Made by a program: the position numbers and the translations under genes. From positions 1-18,357 of the forward strand of contig QFOV01000036.1 in NCBI GenBank assembly GCA_003248565.1: DNA of 18,357 nt. Direction: 5' to 3'. The DNA comes from Stenotrophomonas sp. GTDB lineage: Bacteria > Pseudomonadota > Gammaproteobacteria > Xanthomonadales > Xanthomonadaceae. The notes under the pieces were generated by a model. It did no database searches. It was not told the DNA's origin and saw only the letters and a list, made by a program, of their open reading frames with translations. The stretch's first letter is position 1, and each line of letters starts with the position of its first letter. Below, piece by piece: positions 6,246 through 12,725 of the stretch.

Positions 6246-7192
6246 CATTGGACTCCTTCGATGACCGCCGGTACCGCGCTGCGAATGGCGCCTGCGGCAG
6301 AGGTGCCGCCGTTGTCGTCCTCGTCGCTGGTACTGGCTGTGGTGTTACCGGCAGCCGGCAGATCGGCTGCCGCTGCCGAATCGGCGAGGATGATCACCAT
6401 CACCCGCCGGTTGCGGTTGCGCCCTTCGGGTGCATCGTTGCTTTCGCGTGGACGGAACTGGCCGTAACCGACCATCGCCAGTCGTTGCGGCTGCACGCCA
6501 TGGTCGGCGAACAGGTGCACCACGCTGGCGGCACGTGCCGCCGACAGTTCCCAGTTGGATGGGAACTGTGCGGTGGCGATCGGCAGGTTGTCGGTGTGGC
6601 CTTCGACGCGCACGCCGTTGGGCGCATCCAGCAGCACATCGGCCAGGGTGCCGAGCGTGTTGCGAGCGCTGGCATCCAGGGCTGCCGAACCAGTGGTGAA
6701 GAGGATGTCGCTGTTGATTTCGACCTCGATCCACAGCTCGGTGCGACGCACGGTGATGACGCCCTGCTTGACCAGCGGCGCCAGCGACTGGCTGAGGCGG
6801 TCAGCGATCTGGTTGAGCTGGCGCTCGGCGCGCTGCAGCTGTTCCTGATTGTGTGCCGAGACCGGCATGCGCATATGCGATGCCATCGATGGCAACTGGG
6901 TGGGATCTGCCAGCGCGCCGCCGGTCATGCTCGGCGCACTGATCACCGAGGGCGAATCAAATCCGCCGCCCTGCAATTGCTTGTTGCCCACCTGCACCTG
7001 GCTGATGGTGCGCGGGGCGCCGCCAAAGGCGGTGGTCAGGGCATCGGCCATGACCCGGTACTTGCCTTCGTTCAAGGACGAGATGGCGTACATCACCACG
7101 AAAAAAGCGAGCAGCAGCGTCATCAGGTCGGCATAGGGGATGGCCCATGCTTCGTGGTTGGCGTGCTCTTCGTGGTGCTTGCGGCGGGCCAT
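6245..7192 (-). CDS. motD: Flagellar stator protein MotD (MotB family)
   Basis: This 315-residue protein has one N-terminal membrane segment at about 19-38. Asp22 in IPYADLMTLLLAFFVVMY is the proton-binding aspartate of MotB-type proteins. A plug/linker region follows. An OmpA-like peptidoglycan-binding domain covers about 160-270, with VRVEGHTDNLPI, NWELSAARAASV and the GRNRNRRV end motif. A loose, acidic and Ala/Ser-rich tail ends the protein. It pairs with MotC to form the ion-conducting stator anchored to the cell wall. Its start lies 3 nt after the motC stop. The motD name rests on its place with motC in a chemotaxis locus before parC, as in Pseudomonas; no motA/motB pair is in the window. 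Confidence 0.93.
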   Translation of the reverse strand: MARRKHHEEHANHEAWAIPYADLMTLLLAFFVVMYAISSLNEGKYRVMADALTTAFGGAPRTISQVQVGNKQLQGGGFDSPSVISAPSMTGGALADPTQLPSMASHMRMPVSAHNQEQLQRAERQLNQIADRLSQSLAPLVKQGVITVRRTELWIEVEINSDILFTTGSAALDASARNTLGTLADVLLDAPNGVRVEGHTDNLPIATAQFPSNWELSAARAASVVHLFADHGVQPQRLAMVGYGQFRPRESNDAPEGRNRNRRVMVIILADSAAAADLPAAGNTTASTSDEDDNGGTSAAGAIRSAVPAVIEGVQ

Positions 7193-7195
7193 GGC

Positions 7196-7936
7196 TCAGT
7201 TCACGAAGCCAGCGAGGCTGTTCTCGATATTGCGCGGGTTCTCGCCCTGGGCAATGGCGATCAGGCCTTCGATGATCATTTCACGCTCACGGCAGCTGCT
7301 GGCGATCACGCCCTTGAGCTTGGCTGACACCGGCAGGAACAGCAGGTTGGCCGAGGCAATGCCATAGATGGTGGCAGTGAACGCGGCAGCAATGCCATGG
7401 CCGAGCTTGCTCGGGTCGGCAAGATTCTTCATCACCGCGATCAGGCCGAGCACGGCGCCGATGATGCCCAGGGTGGGGGCATAGATGCCCATGCCCTCGA
7501 AGACCTTGGTGGCGGCCAGATCCTGTTGCTCCTGGCTGCCAAGCTCGATTTCCAGCATGTGGCGGATGGTGTCCGGCTCGACGCCATCAACCACGAGCTG
7601 CAGGCCCTTGCGGATGAACGGGTCATCCTGCAGCTCGACCTGCGGCTCCAGGCCGAGCAGGCCCTGGCGGCGGGCGATGTTGCTCCAGTCGACGATCTGC
7701 TGGACCAGCGCGCGGCGGTCGCTGGCCGGTGGGCGGATCACCCAGCGCACGATCTTGAAGGCGTGCTTGAACACGGCCGGCGAGGTGTGCAGCAGGATTG
7801 CTGCCAGGGTGCCGACGATGACGATCACGAAGGCAGCAGGTGACCACAGCGAGGACAGGCCGGCGCCCTTGAGGATGCTGCCACCCACCAGGGAGGCGAG
7901 GGCGAGGAAGAGTCCAATGATGCTGAGTCGGTCCAT
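7196..7936 (-). CDS. motC: Flagellar stator protein MotC (MotA family)
   Basis: This 246-residue inner-membrane protein has four hydrophobic segments, near residues 5-23, 33-51, 153-172 and 183-205. The first pair and the second pair are separated by a cytoplasmic loop rich in Arg, Glu and Asp that should contact FliG. Conserved prolines occur in IYAPTLGIIGAVLGL (Pro154) and LLFLPVSAKL (Pro202), at the positions important in MotA. It forms the ring around MotD. The ATG at 7936 has no Shine-Dalgarno. A FliA promoter ends only 8 bp upstream, so the mRNA may be leaderless. The family N-terminus (MDRLSIIGLF) fits this start. Confidence 0.94.
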   Translation of the reverse strand: MDRLSIIGLFLALASLVGGSILKGAGLSSLWSPAAFVIVIVGTLAAILLHTSPAVFKHAFKIVRWVIRPPASDRRALVQQIVDWSNIARRQGLLGLEPQVELQDDPFIRKGLQLVVDGVEPDTIRHMLEIELGSQEQQDLAATKVFEGMGIYAPTLGIIGAVLGLIAVMKNLADPSKLGHGIAAAFTATIYGIASANLLFLPVSAKLKGVIASSCREREMIIEGLIAIAQGENPRNIENSLAGFVN

Positions 7937-7944
7937 GGTGCGTA

Positions 7945-7970
7945 TATCGGCCTCGTTGTAGCGGTCTTGA
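7945..7970 (-). promoter_or_regulatory. FliA (sigma-28) promoter of motC-motD-parC-parP
   Basis: On the minus strand TCAAG (complement of 7966-7970) is followed by 14 nt and GCCGATA (complement of 7945-7951), a full match to the TCAAG/GCCGATA form of the flagellar sigma-28 consensus. The -10 element ends 8 bp before the motC ATG. The transcript should start at or within a few bases of the initiation codon. Confidence 0.88.
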
Positions 7971-7984
7971 ATCAGGTTCGGCTT

Positions 7985-8131
7985 AAGCCCCTCTCCTGCG
8001 TAAGCGGGAGAGGGGTTGGGGTGAGGGCGCTTTTGCTTTAAGAGCTAAAAGCTAAAAAAACTAAAAACTAAAAGCTGCCCTCACCCGCCCCGTCTTCGCG
8101 GGGCTGCCCTCTCCCGCATGCGGGAGAGGGG
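7985..8131. repeat. Inverted pair of GC-rich REP-like elements with AT-rich core; possible cheA terminator
   Basis: The left arm (7987-8029) reads CCCCTCTCCTGCG, a short loop, GCGGGAGAGGGG, then TTGGGGTGAGGGC. The right arm (8074-8131) carries the same modules inverted (GCCCTCACC, CCCTCTCCC, GCGGGAGAGGGG) plus an extra small hairpin GCCCCG-tcttcg-CGGGGC. The centre (8030-8076) is AT-rich with several CTAAAA repeats. On the minus strand the cheA transcript would read two hairpins, then a series of U-tracts, so termination here is plausible. Elements with this CCCTCTCCC...GGTTGGGGTGAGGGC layout are common between Xanthomonadaceae genes as far as I recall. Their family is not certain. Confidence 0.8.
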
Positions 8132-8199
8132 ACAGTTGGCATCGCGGGGCCCGTTGGGGTGCTTGATCGCAGGCTTTGCTGGAGGGGCGGGGTCATTGC

Positions 8200-10065
8200 T
8201 CACCCCTGCACTCCACGCAACCCATCCACATCCAGAATCAGTGCCATGCGCCCGTCGCCAATCAGAGTCGCGCCCGCGTAGCCGTTGAGGCCGCGAAGTG
8301 CACGTGGCAACGGTTTGATCACCACTTCCTCGCGGCCGCGTACCTGGTCCACCACCAGACCGAAGCGGGCTTCGCCCATCTGCAGCACGACGATGGTCAG
8401 CAGCGAGGACGGTGCCGGGGTGATGCCCAGCCATTGGCGCAGGTCCAGCAGGGCCAAGGTGTGGGACTTGCGGTCCAGCACCGCGCGACCATCGAACCAA
8501 CCCAGCGAGGTGGCCGGTGCGTGCAGCACTTCCATCACGCGGGCCAAGGGCAGGGCGTAGACGTCTTCGCCAGCCTGCACCAGCAGGGTCGGCAGGATCG
8601 CCAGGGTCAGCGGCACGCGGATAAGGAAGCGGCTGCCACGGCCCAGCTCGGATTGGATCTGGATCTGGCCGCTGAGTTCGCGGATGCGTGACTGCACCAC
8701 GTCCATGCCGACGCCGCGGCCGGAAATATCGGTGACTTCCTGCTTGGTCGAGAAACCGGGCAGGAATACCAGGTGCAGGCACTCTTCGCTGCTCAGGCGG
8801 GCGGCGGCTTCCGGGTCGAGCAGGCCCTTGTCGCGGGCCTTGGCGCGCAGGCGCTCCGGGTCGATGCCGGCGCCATCGTCCTGCACTTCGATGCTGACGT
8901 AGTCGCCTTCCTGCTGTGCGGACAGGCGCACCCGGCCCATGCGCGGCTTGCCTTGGGCCTCGCGCAGTTCGGGCGATTCGACGCCATGATCGATGGCGTT
9001 GCGGACCAGATGCACCAGCGGGTCGGCCAGCGCCTCGACCAGGTTGCGGTCCAGCTCGGTATCGGCGCCGATCAGCTCCAGATCGACTTCCTTCTGCAGT
9101 GAGCGGGCGACGTCACGGGCAACCTTGGGGAAGCGCGAGAACACCTTGCCGACCGGTTGCATGCGGGTGCGCATCACCGCCGATTGCAGGCGCGCGGTGG
9201 CGATGTCCAGGGTGGAGACCGCACGGTCGAGCTCTTCGTCCTTGAGACGCATGCGCAAGGTCTTGAGCCGGTTGCGGGCCAGCACCAGTTCGCCGATCAG
9301 GTTGACGATGGCGTCCAGCCGCTTGGTGTCCACGCGCACGGTGTGCTCGGGTTCGGCGGCTTTTGCTGCTGCCGGTTTGGCGGCGCCGGCGGCAGCGCGG
9401 GGGGCTGCGGCTGGGGGCGCGGCCGGCCTGGGTTTGGCTGGCGCGGCGGGAGCGGGCTGTACGGGAACGGCGCCCGGTGCGGCACCGCCGTGCAGCTTGT
9501 CCAGCAGGGCTTCGAATTCGTCTTCGTCAATCAGGTCGTCGCCGGACTTTGCCGCAGCGATCGGCTGGGCACCGGGCGTACCGCTGCCGTGCAGTTCGTT
9601 GAGCAGCGCTTCGAACTCGTCTTCGCTGATCAGGTCGCTGTCACCCGCAGGCGCAGCGACCGCTTGCACGACTGCGACCACGGGTGCGGCGCCAACATCG
9701 AACTGTGCGATCAGCGCAGCAGGTGCGTGCTCCGGTTCGGTGCCTGATGACACTGCGTCGAGCATGGCCTGCAGCCAATCCAGCGATTGCTGGGCGGCGT
9801 CGAAGTGATGTGCCAGCAGTTCGGCTTTGCCGGCCCGTGCCATGCCCAGGGTTTCTTCGGCAGCGTGGCACAGCTCCACCATCGGATGGATCGCCAGAAA
9901 ACCGGCGCCACCTTTCAGCGTATGAAAGCCACGGAACACGGCGTTGAGCTGGTCGCTGTCGTGCGGTGCCTGTTCCAGCGTCACCAGCTGCTCGCCGAGG
10001 CGATCCAGGATCTCCTGCGCTTCGATGATGAAGTCGGCGGCGATGTCGTCGGCAAAAGCACTCAT
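8200..10065 (-). CDS. cheA: Main flagellar chemotaxis histidine kinase CheA
   Basis: This 621-residue kinase autophosphorylates when coupled to receptors and donates phosphate to CheY. The P1 HPt domain covers about 1-105, with His48 in GFHTLKGGAG. In place of a globular P2 there is a long Ala/Pro-rich linker (about 105-240). It carries two copies of an acidic helical motif, ISEDEFEALLNELHG (146-160) and IDEDEFEALLDKLHG (179-193), 33 residues apart. P3 starts at about 242. The P4 ATPase shows the N box at 352-361 (HLVRNAIDHG), DDGAG at 396-400, PGFST at 436-440 and GRGVGMD at 449-455. The P5 CheW-like domain runs from about 490 to the end. It follows cheZ by 3 nt, in the flhB-to-cheA run. In Vibrio the linker of the matching CheA holds the region that binds ParP, so the repeats here are candidates for docking ParP or CheY. 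Confidence 0.96.
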   Translation of the reverse strand: MSAFADDIAADFIIEAQEILDRLGEQLVTLEQAPHDSDQLNAVFRGFHTLKGGAGFLAIHPMVELCHAAEETLGMARAGKAELLAHHFDAAQQSLDWLQAMLDAVSSGTEPEHAPAALIAQFDVGAAPVVAVVQAVAAPAGDSDLISEDEFEALLNELHGSGTPGAQPIAAAKSGDDLIDEDEFEALLDKLHGGAAPGAVPVQPAPAAPAKPRPAAPPAAAPRAAAGAAKPAAAKAAEPEHTVRVDTKRLDAIVNLIGELVLARNRLKTLRMRLKDEELDRAVSTLDIATARLQSAVMRTRMQPVGKVFSRFPKVARDVARSLQKEVDLELIGADTELDRNLVEALADPLVHLVRNAIDHGVESPELREAQGKPRMGRVRLSAQQEGDYVSIEVQDDGAGIDPERLRAKARDKGLLDPEAAARLSSEECLHLVFLPGFSTKQEVTDISGRGVGMDVVQSRIRELSGQIQIQSELGRGSRFLIRVPLTLAILPTLLVQAGEDVYALPLARVMEVLHAPATSLGWFDGRAVLDRKSHTLALLDLRQWLGITPAPSSLLTIVVLQMGEARFGLVVDQVRGREEVVIKPLPRALRGLNGYAGATLIGDGRMALILDVDGLRGVQG

Positions 10066-10068
10066 GCG

Positions 10069-10689
10069 TTACAGCCCCAGGTCCGAGAGCAGGTCGTCTG
10101 CGTCCACCTGCGACACGGCGTGGCGGTCCAGGCCATTGACGGCGGGGCCAGCCAGGCCCTGGTTGCGCGCTTCTTCTTCCGGCGGCGGCAGGCCGAGCGC
10201 GCCAAAACCTTCATGCACGCGACGGACGATGCCAACCACGCGGCGGATGATCTGCCCGGTCAGGTCCTGGTAGCTCTGGGTCAGCGCTACTTCGGTGAGG
10301 TTGTGGCGGATGCGTTCGAGGATTTCGCCCTGTTCGGCATTCAGCCCGTCCGCACGCAGGCGCTCGGTCAGCGCGCGGCATTCTTCGGCCAGATCGAGCG
10401 TGCGATGGGTGGCCTGCTCGGTCATCTGCACCACGTGGTCCAGGCGCGCGCAGGCGTCGTCCAGCTCACCGGCTTCGCTGGGCACGCTGGGCAGTTCGCC
10501 CAGCGCCTGGCCCAGTTCGCGTGCAAGCCTGCCCAGGCCGGACATCATCGGCTGCGTGCGCAGGGCGGCGAGCGCGTCGATTTCCCGACGCCAGCCAGCC
10601 TCGTCGCCGCTTTCCAATGCTGCCAGTGCGTCCTGCAGGCGCTGCACCAGGGCCGATTTGTCGCTCAATGCTTCCCCGGGCTGGTTCAT
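10069..10689 (-). CDS. cheZ: CheY-P phosphatase CheZ
   Basis: This 206-residue, mostly helical protein dephosphorylates CheY-P. The catalytic segment TQSYQDLTGQIIRR carries Asp142 and Gln146, which correspond to Asp143 and Gln147 of E. coli CheZ. The C-terminal tail VDADDLLSDLGL is the amphipathic CheY-binding peptide (E. coli VDDLLDSLGF), after a flexible linker. Length is close to the family norm (about 210). Its ATG overlaps the cheY stop by one base (TGATG), so the target and its phosphatase are translationally coupled. cheA follows 3 nt later. Confidence 0.96.
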   Translation of the reverse strand: MNQPGEALSDKSALVQRLQDALAALESGDEAGWRREIDALAALRTQPMMSGLGRLARELGQALGELPSVPSEAGELDDACARLDHVVQMTEQATHRTLDLAEECRALTERLRADGLNAEQGEILERIRHNLTEVALTQSYQDLTGQIIRRVVGIVRRVHEGFGALGLPPPEEEARNQGLAGPAVNGLDRHAVSQVDADDLLSDLGL

Positions 10690-11081
10690 CAGGCGCTCGC
10701 TGCCAGGCGTTCGAAGATCTTGCCGAGCTTCTCTTCCAGGGTCTGCGCGGTGAACGGCTTGATGATGTAGCCGTTCACGCCGCTCTGTGCGGCCTCGATG
10801 ATCTGCTCGCGCTTGGCTTCGGCGGTAACCATCAGTACCGGCAAGGTCTTGAGCTTGGCATCGTTGCGGATGGCCTTGAGCAGCTCGATGCCGGTCATCA
10901 CCGGCATGTTCCAGTCGGTGACGACGAAATCGAACGACTGCGTCTGCAGCATCGACAGCGCGGCATGCCCGTCCTCGGCTTCGGCGGTATTGGTGAAGCC
11001 CAGATCGCCGAGCAGGTTCTTGACGATGCGGCGCATCGTCGAGAAGTCGTCAACGATCAGGATGCGCATGTTCTTGTTCAA
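10689..11081 (-). CDS. cheY: Chemotaxis response regulator CheY (flagellar switch ligand), TTG start
   Basis: This 130-residue receiver binds FliM when phosphorylated and changes motor rotation. The acidic pocket is Asp11-Asp12 (LIVDDFSTMRR), the phospho-site is Asp56 in TDWNMPVMTG, the switch residue is Thr86 (MVTAEAK), and Lys108 lies in IIKPF. It is a close match to the canonical CheY of polar flagellates. The start is probably the TTG at 11081 (translated product MNKNMRILIVDD). AGGA (complement of 11089-11092) lies 7 nt upstream of it, against 19 nt for the first ATG at 11069. The gene begins 13 nt after the fliA stop and overlaps cheZ by one base. Confidence 0.96.
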   Translation of the reverse strand: MNKNMRILIVDDFSTMRRIVKNLLGDLGFTNTAEAEDGHAALSMLQTQSFDFVVTDWNMPVMTGIELLKAIRNDAKLKTLPVLMVTAEAKREQIIEAAQSGVNGYIIKPFTAQTLEEKLGKIFERLAASA

Positions 11082-11094
11082 AAGACTTTCCTCT

Positions 11095-11844
11095 TCATGG
11101 TTCTTCGAGCCCGGCGTCGGCCGCCTCGAAAATCTTCAGTCGGCTACGCAGGCGCAGCGTGGCCTGGCCGTGGATCTGACAGACGCGGGATTCGCTCACG
11201 CCCAATACCGCGCCGATTTCCTTCAGGTTCAATTCCTGCTCGTAGTACAGCGACAGCACCAACTGCTCGCGCTCGGGCAACTGGCCGATGGCCTTGCCGA
11301 GCTCGGCGCCGAACTGGCTGCGCTCCAGCACCTGCTGCGGGTTGGGGCCGCCGGTGCTGGGGGTGTCCAGCTCGCCCTGGTCTTCGATCCGCGACTCCAG
11401 GCTCAAGACCTGGCCACGCGAGGCGTCTTCAACCAGTCGCATGTATTCGGGCAGCGGCAGCTCCATCGCTTCGGCCACTTCACTGGCGCTGGCCGCACGA
11501 CCGCTGCTCTGCTCAAGCCGGCGGATGGTGGCAGCGGCATCGCGGGCGCGGCGGTGCACCGAGCGCGGCACCCAGTCGCCGCGGCGGATCTCGTCGATCA
11601 TCGAGCCGCGGATGCGGATCGATGCATAGGTTTCGAACGACGCACCCTGTTCGGCGTCATAGCTGCGCGAGGCCTCGATCAGGCCCATCATGCCGGCCTG
11701 GATCAGGTCATCGACTTCGACGCTGGCGGGCAGGCGCGCGGCCAGGTGGTGGGCGATGCGGCGTACCAGGTCGGCGTGGCGGGCAATGCAGTCATTGGCC
11801 GCGTTGCGCTGGACTTCACGGTATTGGGCGGCTGCATTGTTCAT
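11095..11844 (-). CDS. fliA: Flagellar sigma factor FliA (sigma-28)
   Basis: This 249-residue protein directs RNA polymerase to late flagellar and chemotaxis promoters. Region 2 covers about 24-97, with VDDLIQAGMMGLIEASRSYD and ETYASIRIRGSMIDEIRRGD. Region 3 lies at about 98-150. Region 4 covers about 184-235, with LPEREQLVLSLYYEQELNLK, then GVSESRVCQIHGQA as the helix-turn-helix for -35 recognition. It overlaps the flhG stop as ATGA. Three promoter-like sites in this window (1323-1348, 4191-4217, 7945-7970) fit its specificity. No flgM anti-sigma gene is present here. Confidence 0.97.
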   Translation of the reverse strand: MNNAAAQYREVQRNAANDCIARHADLVRRIAHHLAARLPASVEVDDLIQAGMMGLIEASRSYDAEQGASFETYASIRIRGSMIDEIRRGDWVPRSVHRRARDAAATIRRLEQSSGRAASASEVAEAMELPLPEYMRLVEDASRGQVLSLESRIEDQGELDTPSTGGPNPQQVLERSQFGAELGKAIGQLPEREQLVLSLYYEQELNLKEIGAVLGVSESRVCQIHGQATLRLRSRLKIFEAADAGLEEP

Positions 11845-12725
11845 GCCTTCACCTTCTGCTGGATGATGCGTTCCAGGAAGAACTCAACGCCGCCGCGCGG
11901 GGCGGTTGGGGCTTGCCAGCGCGCGGTGCGACGGGCGATTTCGTTGATGGCCAGCGAGGCTGGCGCGGAAGGATAGAGCTTGACCACCGGCTGCTGGCGC
12001 TGCACCGACAGGCGCAGCCAGTCGTCCTGCGGCACGCAGCCCAGGTAGTTCAGGGAGACATCGATGAGGAACTTCTCGCAGACCCGCACCAGCTTTTCGT
12101 ACAGGGCGCGGCCTTCATTCGGGTCGCGCACCATGTTGGCGACGACCTGGATGCGGTCCACGCCGCGCTCGCGCGAGAGCACCTTGATCAGCGCGTAGGC
12201 ATCGGTGATCGAGGCCGGCTCGTCGCAGACCACCACCACGGTGTCCTGGGCGGCCTGGCAGAAGGTCAGTACGCTGTCGGTGATGCCGGCGGCGGTGTCG
12301 ATGATCATCACATCGAGCTCGCGCTCCAGCTCGGAGAACACATTGACCAGGCCAACGTGTTCGGCCGGCTGCAGCTCGGCCATGTGCCGGCGGCCCGAGG
12401 CGGCGGGCACGACCAGCACGCCGTTCGGGCCTTCGATGATGACTTCTTCCAGCGTGGCGCGTCCGGCGACCAGGTCGGCCAGGGTGTGCTTGGGCTGCAG
12501 GCCCAGCACCACGTCGATGTTGGCCAGGCCCAGGTCGGCGTCGAGCAGCAGGGTACGTTTGCCCATGCCTGCCAGTGCCACGGCCAGGTTGGCCGAGACA
12601 TTGGTTTTACCTACACCGCCCTTGCCGCCAGTTACCGCGATGGTGCGTACCGGGCCGGCTGGTTCGTGCCTGGTTGCCGACAGCGGGAAGGTGTTGGTCA
12701 GCTTGGCGTACTCACGCGACTGCAT
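11841..12725 (-). CDS. flhG: Flagellar number regulator FlhG/FleN (MinD-like ATPase)
   Basis: This 294-residue ATPase of the MinD/ParA class limits flagellar number. In Pseudomonas, FleN restrains the activator FleQ; in others, FlhG acts on FlhF. After a short N-terminal stretch (MQSREYAKLTNTFPLSATRH, about the place of the FlhF-activating peptide), the deviant Walker A motif VTGGKGGVGKTNVSANLAVA covers 31-50. LLLDADLGLANIDVVLGL follows at 59-76, then the Walker B region MIIDTAAGI at 140-148. The C-terminus ends in a basic helix (FFLERIIQQKVKA) that could be a membrane-targeting sequence. It overlaps flhF by 14 nt and fliA by 4 nt. Confidence 0.95.
   Translation of the reverse strand: MQSREYAKLTNTFPLSATRHEPAGPVRTIAVTGGKGGVGKTNVSANLAVALAGMGKRTLLLDADLGLANIDVVLGLQPKHTLADLVAGRATLEEVIIEGPNGVLVVPAASGRRHMAELQPAEHVGLVNVFSELERELDVMIIDTAAGITDSVLTFCQAAQDTVVVVCDEPASITDAYALIKVLSRERGVDRIQVVANMVRDPNEGRALYEKLVRVCEKFLIDVSLNYLGCVPQDDWLRLSVQRQQPVVKLYPSAPASLAINEIARRTARWQAPTAPRGGVEFFLERIIQQKVKA

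Noticed and set aside
8030..8076. AT-rich CTAAAA repeats as a replication origin or partition site for the ParA-like gene
   Set aside because: It has no DnaA-box or parS-like inverted repeat, no ParB gene, and the ParA-like protein sits in a chemotaxis operon.
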